NCBI GenBank assembly: GCA_033977485.1
Contig: CM066994.1
Coordinates: 44,417,155 to 44,481,154, forward strand
Reading direction: 5' to 3'
Source of the DNA: Hydrangea macrophylla
Taxonomy: Eukaryota > Streptophyta > Magnoliopsida > Cornales > Hydrangeaceae
Length of the DNA stretch: 64,000 nt
Shown: positions 44,481 to 55,080 of the stretch, piece after piece
How the letters are laid out: every line of letters starts with the position of its first letter
Position numbering within the stretch: position 1 is the first letter of the stretch
Notes under the pieces: generated by a model
What the model was told of the DNA's origin: nothing
Database searches by the model: none
Seen by the model: only the letters and a program-made list of their open reading frames with translations
Program-made: the position numbers and the translations under genes

Positions 44481-45811
44481 ATGAAGCTGAGGCTTCATCT
44501 TCTCCGCAGGAACTGCTCTGGTTCAGTAAAACAGGGTCTTTTTAACCCATTTTCAATTCTGTAAGTATGTATATCATGTTATATATGGATCTCTTCCTTT
44601 TTAAACAAGGATTAAGAATCTAAGATTAATTTAACATGATTCTAACTATAACTCTCCAATTTCATGAAAAACTAAAACATGTCAAAATTTATTTTCTTAT
44701 ATACTTTCTCATGTGAATACATTAGGCTCTAAGACTTTGGGTATAGCATATATGACATGTAATCTATCATATTCATCTAACAAAACAGGTTTTGGTTGAG
44801 TTTGGAAAATCTCCATTTTTCAAGCTATGAACTTCAACGTACAACATCAATGGTGATTCTACAAATTAACTACCCAAATCAGTAAATAAGGAATGGATTA
44901 CATTTTGAGTGAGTTAGTAATACTCACTTTGATATAGATAGAAAGAATTGTTGAGAAAGAAATAGAAATACAAGAATCAATCAAAGCTTGGCTATGGAAG
45001 TCTTGAGCTTTCTCTCTCTATATGAAATTCTGAAATAAACTTTCAAGCTCTCTCTAATTCTCTGTGGTTAAACAATGTGCAGGAAGTGAAGTGTGAAAGA
45101 GTGTAGATAATATATATATAGAAGATCAAAACTTGGGGGCCAAGAACTTTTATATATACTCAACAAAAATGGTTTTGATTTTTTAATTAACTAAGGGCTA
45201 TCATATACACTGATATTTACATACGTAGATACATATATGAGCAGATTGTAGAGACTCCAAAGGCTGGGAAAAATTAGTAGGGGTCAAGTAGCTCCTTAGG
45301 GGTCAACATGAAGTTGTTTGGGAAAACAAGCTTATGGCATAAGATATACACATATAAGTTGTATGTTCCCAAACAAGGCACAAGGCAATTATCACTTGCC
45401 ATAATTGGAAATAAAGTAAATGTCTAAATCGGTCACTTCCAAAATCTGTGGAAGTTAAACACAGCATGGACAGTTTTAGACATAAACTGGTATTTTCGGG
45501 GCGCGGTGGTCACCACAAAAATACAGGAAATTCATTTTAACTGAAGAATTGATTTTCTGGTTTCATAAAAATACTGATTGAGTCTATAGAGGTTATTTTC
45601 ACCGTTTTGAAATACAGATTTTGAAATCCACACAGGTATTACTAACTTTTGTAAAATTGCAGTTTGACCCCAACAAGGATTTCAATATGGAATAACACAA
45701 GGGATAATATTTAGGACATGAGAAATGTAATTAAATGAAGCAGTCAATACCAAATGAAATTTAATATGATAATGAAATTACAAATTAAATATGAAAATGC
45801 AGGTTATTACA

Positions 45812-45824
45812 CCCTTCCTCCCTT
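45812..45824 (-). promoter_or_regulatory. Gypsy polypurine tract
   Basis: The minus strand reads AAGGGAGGAAGGG immediately before the LTR start TGTAATAACC. Confidence 0.85.
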
Positions 45825-45856
45825 AAATAGGATTTCGCCCCCGAAATCAAGACTGA

Positions 45857-48800
45857 CTAGTCCTGAAATAACTCCGGGTACTTCTTCCTCATATCAGCTT
45901 CAACTTCCCACGAGGCTTCGTTCTCGTCATGGTGATTCCACTGAACCTTTACCAACGGGATATCCTTATTCCTCAACTTCTTGATACTCTGATCCAAAAT
46001 CTTCACAGGTATCTCCTTGTAAGAAACGTTATGACTTGTCTCAATGTCGTCATAACTAACCACATGTGAGGGGTCTCGTATGTATTTCCTCAACATACTT
46101 ACGTGAAATACGTTGTGAACCCCAGACATCTTCGGTGGTAGCGCCAGTCGATAAGCTACTTTCCCGACACGTTCCAAAATCTCGAACGGTCCGATGAAAC
46201 GCGGAGCTAACTTCCCTCTCTTGAGACCAAAACGTACCACTCCTCGGGTTGGTGAAACCTTAAGGAGTACGTGATCTCCAACACTAAACTCCAAATCCTT
46301 CCGGCGTCGATCAGCATAACTCTTATATCGGCTTTGAGCGGTTCTCATCCTCTCCTTGACCAAAGAAATTTTCTCGTTGGTTTCTCTAACCAAGTCTGGT
46401 CCCAACAATTCTGAGTCCCCAACCTCTGCCCAACACAATGGGGAACGACATGGTCGTCCGTACAATGCTTCGAACGGAGCCATACCGATACTCGTGTGAT
46501 AGCTGTTGTTATAGGCAAATTCTACCAATGGCAAGTGCGTCACCCAAGATTCTTCAAAATCGATCACACAAGCCCTGAGCATATCTTCCATTATCTGATT
46601 AACACGCTCAGTTTGTCCATCTGTCTGAGGGTGAAAAGCAGTGCTCATCTTGAGCGAAGTCCCCATAGTTTCTTGCAGACTTTCCCAAAATCCAGAGGTA
46701 AAACGTGCGTCACGGTCTGACACAATTGACATAGGTGCACCGTGAAGTCGCACAACTTGTTGTATGTACATCCGGCTCATCTTCTCTACCGGGTATGTCA
46801 TACTATAAGCAATGAAATGAGCTGACTTCGTCAATCGATCCACGATTACCCAAATGGCGTCATGATTTTGCTGCGATCGAGGTAATCCTACTACAAAATC
46901 CATCGTAATGTGCTCCCACTTCCAACCAGGAATAGGTAGCGGTTGCAACAATCCTGACGGTCTCTGATGTTCGGCCTTGACTTGCTGACATGTCAAACAC
47001 TTGGATACAAATTCGGCCACGTCTTTCTTCATACCTTCCCACCAGAAATTTCTCTTCAAATCTTTGTACATCTTTGTTCCTCCTGGGTGAACTGTATATC
47101 TTGACTTATGTGCTTCTTCCAGGATATCCTTCCTTAACTCTTCATTACCTGGCACACATAATCTATTCCTGCACCGATATCCTCCATCGACTCCCACTTT
47201 CCATTCTGTCGGGTCTTTTTCTGACATCTTCATGAACCACGTCTGAAACTTCTCATCTTCTTTCTGAGCTCCAATAATGCGGTCGATAAGAACAGGCTGT
47301 AGGATAAGACATCCGAACAATTGTCCTTCTCCTTCTTCAGCACTCTGTACATCGAATTCCGCCAAAGTCTCCAAAGCTCGCCACTCTCTCACCATTAAGG
47401 AGGCGATCGTTTCACGAGTCTGTCGACTCAGAGCATCAGCAACCACATTGGCTTTACCCGGGTGATATTCTAACGTGAAGTCGTAATCTTTGATCAGCTC
47501 CATCCATCTGCGCTGCCTCATGTTCAACTCTTTCTGCGTGAACAAATATTTCAAACTCTTGTGATCGGAGAACAAATCAAACTTCTCACCGTAGAGATAG
47601 TGTCTCCAAATCTTGAGCGCGAAAACTACTGCTGCCAACTCCAAATCATGAATGGGATAGTTTAATTCATTCGGCTTCAGCTGTCTGGATCCATAGGCTA
47701 TAGCTCTGCCATCTTGCATAAGTACACACCCTAACCCTTGATATGATGCGTCACTAAAGATGGTAAACTTCTCATCAGGCTTGGGTATTGCTAGTACCGG
47801 TGCGGTAGTGAGTCTTTCTTTCAACTCTAGAAAGGCTCGCTCATGCTTCTCTGTCCATTCAAACTTCAGATTCTTCTTCGTCAACCCAGTTAAAGGTGCT
47901 GCTATCTTTGAGAATCCCTCAACGAATCTCCTGTAATAGCCTGCGAGTCCAAGAAAACTCCGAACTTCTGTAGGGTTGCTCGGCCTAACCCAGTTTGATA
48001 CAGCATCGGTCTTGGATGAATCCACTGAAATTCCTTGAGATGACACCTTGTGTCCCAAAAATTTCACTTCCTGCAGCCAGAATTCACACTTACTGAACTT
48101 GGCATACAACTGTTGGTCCTTGAGCGTCTGCATCGCAATCCGTAGATGTTGCTCGTGTTCTTCTCTTGACTTAGAATAGATCAAAATATCATCAATAAAG
48201 ACGATGACAAACTGATCTAAATAAGGCTTGAACACTCTATTCATCAAATCCATGAATACTGCCGGGGCATTCGTCATTCCAAACGGCATTACCAGAAATT
48301 CATAATGACCATATCGGGTTCTGAAAGCAGTCTTAGGTATGTCTTCTTTTCGTACCCTCAACTGATGATATCCCGACCTTAGGTCGATCTTGGAAAATGT
48401 CGTAGCTCCTTGTAGTTGATCAAACAAATCGTCAATCCGAGGCAGGGTATACTTGTTCTTGATAGTCACACGGTTCAGTTCTCTGTAGTCGATACACAAT
48501 CTGAGTGTCCTGTCCTTCTTCTTTACAAATAACACCGGTGCTCCCCAAGGCGATGTACTTGGGCGTACAAAACCTAGGTTCTCGAGCTCTTGAACTTGTT
48601 CCTTCAATTCCAACAGTTCTGTGGGGGCCATTCTGTAGGGAACCTTGGTGATCGGTACGGTACCCGGTATAAGCTCGATACAGAACTCTATACTTCTCTC
48701 GAGCGGTAGACCAGAAACATCTTCAAACACTTCTTCGAAGTCCTTGACTACAGGTATAGATGACGCTGTCACCTTTGTACTGACGACTTCGATGTTGGCT

Positions 48801-48922
48801 AAGCATCTCGTGAGGAACATATCTCCCGAAGGGTTACATTGAAAATCAAAGGGTTGATTCTCATTGTCGGGGAATGTAATTCTCTTCCTCGCACAATCTA
48901 ACTTCACTTGATTCTGAGAGAG
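45857..48922 (-). pseudogene. Ty3/gypsy (Tekay/Del-type chromovirus) pol, 5' end cut off
   Basis: The open frame runs 48,991-45,857, but its first 23 codons lie in the LARD LTR. Gypsy sequence starts at residue 24, just after the protease (DWL...NQ.KLDC block). In order it has reverse transcriptase ([20 protein letters not shown]; catalytic FIDD at 265-268), RNase H ([27 protein letters not shown]), integrase with an H2C2 zinc finger and triad Asp698, Asp759, Glu795 (D-35-E), and a C-terminal chromodomain-like end ([20 protein letters not shown]). All motifs are intact with no internal stop, unusual next to its neighbours, so the element was young when interrupted. Gag and protease must lie beyond the LARD, right of the window. 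Confidence 0.93.
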
Positions 48923-51172
48923 TGTGGATATCGCAGGTTGACTTACCCACAGCTTTTCAAAATCAAATTCAAAAACAAAATGAGTCGCCACTTAATTTTT
49001 AAAAGGAAAATTAAGAAACCATTTTGAAAGGAAACTGATCGTTTTAGAAACCAGAGATTAACTAGGTCCGGGGATTATGGAATGAGAGAGGAAGGAGCCC
49101 ATCGGACTAAAACACCCTCTCTCATCCTATCTTGCGATAGGCCTCTACTCAACATCCTTTTAATCAAATTTATTAATCTAATCATGCCCTCAACTAATAC
49201 ATATATACATATACATCACAAAAGCATGTCCAAAGGGTGTAAAATTGCAATTGACAAAATATCATTCAAAAGCCACATAATTCAGGTAACAAGCGATATG
49301 ATATGTAATAGAGAACAAGTGAACTTACCCGGGATCCAGCAGCGATAATAAACGTGCAATGCATGCGAACAAAAGAAAATCCTAAAAAAGAGTCTCTAAT
49401 CATATATACACATAAGGCAAAGCCTAATTCTAAGGTGTCGCGCATTAAGTCGAAGAATCAATAAAATCAAGAAATTAAGATAAACTAAAGAGAAGTCTTA
49501 GAAATCATACCTTAATAGCGCTACAAAACAAAGGGTTAGTCCACGTGATGTGCAAAACAAAATGACAATCCTAAATTTCTAGCTTAAATCTATCTAATGT
49601 GATTAAATCCAAAGCAAATAAGTCTTAAATACAAGTGTCGAATCATATAGATGAATATGTACATGGACAAGGATAAACTATGAAATACTCTTAAACTTTG
49701 AATTCAAGCTCAACTAATCATTATTAAAGCATGGTTTAAGCCCTAGATCATAGAAAAGTCATTTAGATCCTTATTTACAAAGTAAGTCAAATGTGTCATA
49801 AAACTCTGAAAATTGCAGAGAGCAGACCAGAACTTAAAAGAAATAAAAAGCATATCTCTCATGGTTTGATCTTGATGATTTTTGGACACGAGATGCCCCT
49901 GTGAGTCTAGTTTCCAAATCAAAAAGAAAATCAAGGTTTCAACGGTCGGATCTCTGGGAAAAGGACAAACACCAGACATCACTCAGAGATGTACAACTCT
50001 CTATCCAGAGATTTTGTTTGATTTTTTAAAAATAGTAAAATAATCCGAAATGCTTCATTCTTTTTAGGGGATCTTCCTAACACATTAAGGTACCCAGAAA
50101 AAATTATTAGAGACTCCAAAAACACCATTAGACTTCTGATTTATGAATTTCAAAATGGACTTGCTGTTCTGAAACTATTCTGAAACTCTGGGCAGATTGT
50201 GGTTGACTCACAAAACCCATGATCAAACCCTTCTAAACATAAAACCACCTTAAAACAAAAATTACAGTGGTAGAATATTGTGTTATTGACACTTTCCCGT
50301 TGGTTTCACTTGATTTTAACGGTTAGATTTCGAACTAAAAATCTTTGATCAAAAACAGTTTGTGAACTCACTGTTTTCATTTGTCAAGTTCAACTTTTAT
50401 TTGTTAATCCCAACTATTAAACCATGAAGTTGGGTTTAAACCAAACCACTTCTCCTACCATTTGATGGTCATTGGAGACTAAAGACTTTTATATTTGTAG
50501 ATTTCAAATGAAGTATGAATAGACTTCATGAAATCTCAAGATAATGAATCCAAACCATAGAGATGAGTTTAGACCCAAAATACTTTCTCCTACCACTTGA
50601 TGGTCATTGGAGATGAAGATATGACTAATACTCATGAGTCTCCAAGGAATATAGAAGGGATTCCATGAAACATCAAGCTAGAGGACTCAAGTCATAAGCA
50701 TGGACTTGGATCCATCTATTTACTTATAAAAAGTGATGATCAAACTTTGACTCCCATGTGAAGTATAAGCTTACATGAGATTCAAAACATCAAACTCAAG
50801 AGCTTTCAAGGGAGATATTGAAGATCTCCAAGAATCTCAAAAGAAGAACATAAACAAGAAAAATAGAAGAAGGATCAAAGAACTAGGAAGTAAGGACTTC
50901 CAAGTTTACTTAACAAACTCTAAAACTTAATCAAGAAAAACTAAATGACTTGTAAATTAGAAGCTCAAAAGAAAGAAAACACAACTAAGATTAGAGGGTC
51001 ACCTCCAAACTATCCTCAAAGTTTCTCTCCTTTGAAGATCTTCCAAACTCTTCTTCAAGCTCTCCAAACTCTCTTTTTTTTCTCTAAGGAAAATGTTGGT
51101 GTAATGGTAGTCTTTTTTTTGTGTGTTTCCTCCCTCCTCTTTTGCATGTGTTTCTCAATGGAGATACCTCTT

Positions 51173-51181
51173 CTTATATAG
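51173..51181 (-). promoter_or_regulatory. LARD LTR TATA box
   Basis: The minus strand reads CTATATAAG, 682 bp inside the LTR start, conserved with the diverged LTR at the window's left end. It would set U3 at about 0.7 kb and R-U5 at about 2.2 kb. Confidence 0.5.
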
Positions 51182-51312
51182 ACAAAAATACCTAGGTCAT
51201 TTCAGTAAATTCGGAGTAAAAGACATGTGTAAACATCTCATTTGGTGGTACAATGTGTACTTTCTGAATTTAGACAGACTGCTGCCCAGGGTGGCAGTCA
51301 AGAAACTGTTGC

Positions 51313-51605
51313 GGCAGTCCGTGAAAGCCGCCGCGGCAGTCCATGACTGCCGTTCCGGCACTGCGTGACTGCCGAGCGACACTCATCAAATGCCGCGACA
51401 ATTAATGGATTGCCGCGTTTTTGTCAGTCTTACTTTATCAGTTTTTTGTTCTTATTCGTATATGCATACGTATTGCACTGCAAAATACAGACTTTAAAAG
51501 TGAACGGCAGTCAGAAATTTATGGCGGCACTCGGTGAAAGCCGGAACGGCACTCTCTGACTGCCGCGCGGCACTCAGCGAGTGCCGCGGCAGTCTGCCGT
51601 GTGCC
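51313..51605. repeat. LARD LTR hairpin-unit cluster
   Basis: Units of 17-18 bp start at 51,313, 51,335, 51,357 and about 51,378 and 51,398, then again at 51,525, 51,548, 51,569 and 51,588, about 21-22 bp apart. Perfect stems include GGCAGTC-CAT-GACTGCC (51,335) and GGCACTC-AGC-GAGTGCC (51,569). The block is promoter-proximal in element orientation (130-430 bp upstream of the TATA box). Confidence 0.78.
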
Positions 51606-51863
51606 GTTTTTAGCTGAGGTTCCCTTTTTTAGGTCTTCCCCCTTTTTGAAACAAATTATTTTTGAAGATCCTTTCCAAAAATCATGTCTTATACCTGAAT
51701 TCTCCTAAATACCTGGTATTTTTCTCTTTCTGTTAAATTTTATCGCGTTTTGGAGATTTTCTGAAGAGCTTGGAATACTTCAATTTTTCGGTCCTTGTCA
51801 TCATCGGATATGGAGGTGACACTCTCCTAAATTTGACGTTAGGTCAAAATTGGGGTGTCTACA

Positions 51864-51877
51864 GTTTGCCCCTCTTC
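51864..51877 (-). promoter_or_regulatory. LARD polypurine tract
   Basis: The minus strand reads GAAGAGGGGCAAAC directly before the LTR start TGTAGACACC. Together with the PBS at the other end it fixes the element's orientation as minus. Confidence 0.85.
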
Positions 51878-52310
51878 GGCAGAGCTTGTGGAGCAGCGCG
51901 TACCACAAGTGAATGTCGAAGCCTGTGTGAAGACAAGCCTTTGACCAGACCGTCGAATTTAGGTAAAAACAAAATGCGTTGCAAAAAGAGAACATGCGCG
52001 GGGCAATGGTTCACGCTGGTCGTGCTCGATGATGAGCTGCCTACGTATCCGTTAAGGAATCAGACCAAGACGTAGTTCGGGTCAAGGGTCAAACACACAC
52101 AAGCGTAAATAGTCATACGGATGAATGCACCTATCTTATCATGATGCATGTGCTCAAGCAATCTCGTGCTTTCTGAATTAACCTGGTTATGTAAATGTCA
52201 TGCTTATCACATTTTTCCTATGTATGACGCGCATTTCGTGGCGTGTTAGTCAGGGAAGATTATCTATGCGAGAATCTGTCATAGGAGTCATGAGAGTGCT
52301 TTTGATTTGA

Positions 52311-54080
52311 TCACGAAGGTCAACGCAAGTCTGTTGCGAAAACCGGGAATATAAGTTCGTTATATTCTCAAAAAAATGAAGGTCAATGCAAGTCCGTTGC
52401 GAAAACCGGGAATATAAGTCCGTTATATTCTAAAAAAACGAAGGTCAACGCAAGTCTGTTGCGAAAACCGGGAATATAAGTTCGTTATATTCTCAAAAAC
52501 GAAGGTCGACGCAAGTCCGTTGCGAAAACCGGGAATATAAGTCCGTTATATTCTAAAAAACGAAGGTCGACGCAAGTCCGTTGCGAAAACCGGGAATATA
52601 AGTCCGTTATATTCAAAAGACAAGGGTTAACGCAAATCCGTTGCGAGAATCGGGAATATAAATCCGTTATATGCTCAAAAACGAGGGTTGACGCAAATCC
52701 GTTGCGAGAACCGGGAATATAAATCCGTTATATTCTCAAAAACGAGGGTTGACGCAAATCCGTTGCGAAAACCGGGAATATAAATCCGTTATATTCTCAA
52801 AAACGAGGGTTGACGCAAATCTGTTGCGAAAACCGGGGATATAAATCCGTTATATTCTCAAAAACGAGGGTTGACGCAAATCCGTTGCGAAAACCAGGGA
52901 TATAAATCCGTTATATGCTCAAAAACGAGGGTTGACGCAAATCCGTTGCGAGAACCGGGAATATAAATCCGTTATATTCTCAAAAACGAGGGTTGACGCA
53001 AATCCGTTGCGAAAACCGGGAATATAAGTCCGTTATATTTAAAAGACAAGGGTTAACGCAAATCCGTTGCGAGAACCGGGAATATAAATCCGTTATATGC
53101 TCAAAAACGAGGGTTGACGCAAATCCGTTGCGAGAACCGGGAATATAAATCCGTTATATTCTCAAAAACGAGGGTTGACGCATATCCGTTGCGAGAACCG
53201 GGAATATAAATCCGTTATATTCTCAAAAACGAGGGTTGACGCAAATTCGTTGCGAAAACCGGGAATATAAATCCGTTATATTCTCAAAAACGAGGGTTGA
53301 CGCAAATCTGTTGCGAAAACCGGGGATATAAATCCGTTATATTCTCAAAAACGAGGGTTGACGCAAATCCGTTGCGAAAACCAGGGATATAAATCCGTTA
53401 TATGCTCAAAAACGAGGGTTGACGCAAATCCGTTGCGAGAACCGAGAATATAAATCCGTTATATTCTCAAAAACGAGGGTTGACGCAAATCCGTTGCGAA
53501 AACCGGGAATATAAGTCCGTTATATTCAAAAGACAAGGGTTAACGCAAATCCGTTGCGAGAATCGGGAATATAAATCCGTTATATGCTCAAAAATGAGGG
53601 TTGACGCAAATCCGTTGCGAGAACCGGGAATATAAATCCGTTATATTCTCAAAAACGAGGGTTGACGCAAATCCGTTGCGAGAACCGGGAATATAAATCC
53701 GTTATATTCTAAAAAACGAGGGTTGACGCAAATCCGTTGCGAAAACCGGGAATATAAATCCGTTATATGCTCAAAAACGAGGGTTGACGCAAATCCGTTG
53801 CGAGAACCGGGAATATAAATCCGTTATATTCTCAAAAACGAGGGTTGACGCAAATCCGTTGCGAAAACCGGGGATATAAATCCGTTATATTCTCAAAAAT
53901 GAGGGTTGACGCAAATCCGTTGCGAAAACCGGGAATATAAATCCGTTATATTCTCGAAAACGAGGGTTGACGTAAATCCGTTGCAAGAACCGAGAATGTA
54001 AATCCGTCACATTCTCAAACAAAGGATCGCCGCAAATCTGTTACGAGGATCGAGAATATAAATTCGTTATATTCTCAAGA
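52311..54080. repeat. 61-bp satellite array in the LARD
   Basis: About 29 copies of a 61-bp unit (CGAGGGTTGACGCAAATCCG, then TTGCGA[A/G]AACCGGGAATAT and AATCCGTTATATTCTCAAAA). The first five copies are a distinct AAGGTC[A/G]ACGCAAGTC subtype. Variant units with ACAAGGGTTAACG recur at 52,620, 53,046 and 53,533, 426 and 487 bp apart (7 and 8 units), a higher-order structure. The last units toward 54,080 are diverged. It lies between the 3' LTR and the rest of the internal region. Confidence 0.95.
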
Positions 54081-54860
54081 TGAGGGTCAGAGTTTGGGAG
54101 CCTGCAGGCTCAAATTCATTTTAACTTTTCAAAACTTGGAGTCGAATAGACTCAAATTCTTTTCAATTTTTTTCAAAATTGGGAGTCTGATGAACTTAAA
54201 TTATTTCAAATATCTAAAGCCGGGGGTCCAATGGACTCAAATCCACTCAAATTAATTCAATTTTCCAAAATTGGTAGTCAATCGAGCTTAATTTTTCAAA
54301 CTTCGATCAAGAGTTAGTCAGACTCAAATAAACTCAATTTCACCAAGTCCGGAGTCAATTCAACTCAATTCGAGTTCAAATTCAAAGGCTAAATTAGGAG
54401 TTGCCTAGACTCAACTTTATTCATTTTCTGAAATCAGGAGTCAGTCAGACTCAAACAAATTCAATTTTACCAAGTCCAGAGTCAATTTGACTCAAATCAA
54501 TCCAATATTTCAAAACTCGTAAGTAGATCGGACTCAAAAGAATTTCTTTTCAAATTTCCAAAACAGGAGTCGAATCAGACTCCTAGAATTTCTATTTCAC
54601 AAAACGGGAGTGAATCGGACTCAAAGATTCTACAAAACTTCTAAAAATAGGAGTCGAAACAGACTCAAAGAATTTTCAAATTTCCAAAATTGGGAGTCGA
54701 ATTGACTCGAACGATTTCAAATCTTCAAAGAGAATTTCAGTTTTCCAAATCGGAGTCAACTCAGCTAAACGAAAAATTTTAATTTACAACATTGGAGTCA
54801 ATTCGACTCAAAAGAATTTCAATTTTCAAAGTCGGTAGTTTGAATGAGACTCGAAAAATT
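54081..54860. repeat. Degenerate GAGTC...GACTCAAA repeat block
   Basis: Copies of GGAGTC[A/G]..T..GACTCAAA with AATTTTCAAA/TTTCCAAAA spacers follow each other every 50-65 bp for about 780 bp. They are much more diverged than the 61-bp array and unrelated to it. Confidence 0.75.
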
Positions 54861-55080
54861 ATTGAGGATTAACGCGAATGTGAGGTTGCCGTTGATGACT
54901 AACACAGATGCTCGCGAGGATTAGCTGGGATTGCCATTGAGGACTAACAGAGATTGCAATTGAGGGCCAACAGAGGTTGCCATTGAGGACTAACGAGGAT
55001 TGCCATTGAGGACTAATGCAGATGAAAAGAAGCTGCCATGGAGGACTAAAGCTTATGAAGAGAAGCTAACTTTGAGGACT
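54861..55080. repeat. TTGAGGACTAA repeat block
   Basis: The word ATTGAGGACTAA, with GATTGCC or GGTTGCC spacers, recurs about every 33-37 bp, six or more times. It is a third independent tandem family in the LARD. Confidence 0.75.

Larger units (their letters stand above)
41755..45811 (-). repeat. Gypsy 3' LTR, 4,057 bp with an internal duplication
   Basis: In element orientation the LTR begins TGTAATAACCTGC (45,811) right after the purine tract and ends CGGGGCGTGACA (41,755). The end word TGTCACGCCCCGACGTAGCA occurs twice, at 41,755 and 42,871, because 1,116 bp are tandemly duplicated. The single-copy LTR would be 2,941 bp. It contains (ACAACC)n tracts (42,737-42,830 and 43,850-43,900) and CG-rich islands. 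ORFs in these tracts are Thr-rich artefacts. Confidence 0.8.
48923..51863 (-). repeat. LARD LTR, left copy, 2,941 bp
   Basis: The plus strand begins TGTGGATATCGCAGG and ends GGGGTGTCTACA. It is a TG...CA LTR in minus orientation, followed inward by a purine tract, so this is the element's 3' LTR. It is about 0.5% different from 59,020-61,960 (about 15 substitutions and no indels by eye). It lies inside the gypsy pol gene; the adjoining bases 48,918-48,922 are GAGAG and the matching target copy is outside the window. ORFs of 60-100 codons within it repeat in the second copy but show no domain. Confidence 0.92.

Noticed and set aside
44133..44564. Arg/Ala-rich ORFs on both strands
   Set aside because: They result from translating CGCGCG words in any frame; no start context or domain.
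41755..51863. Gypsy LTR (single-copy length) and LARD LTR both 2,941 bp
   Set aside because: The sequences are unrelated, with different ends (TGTCACGCC versus TGTGGATAT). The equal length is coincidence.
49082..52075. Set of 61-101-codon ORFs repeated at +10,097 bp
   Set aside because: They recur only because the LTR and internal region are duplicated. They show no domain and most overlap on both strands.
52311..54080. Regularly spaced repeats resembling a CRISPR-like array
   Set aside because: There are no unique spacers. The 61-bp units are contiguous and near-identical along their length, in a plant retroelement, so it is a satellite.
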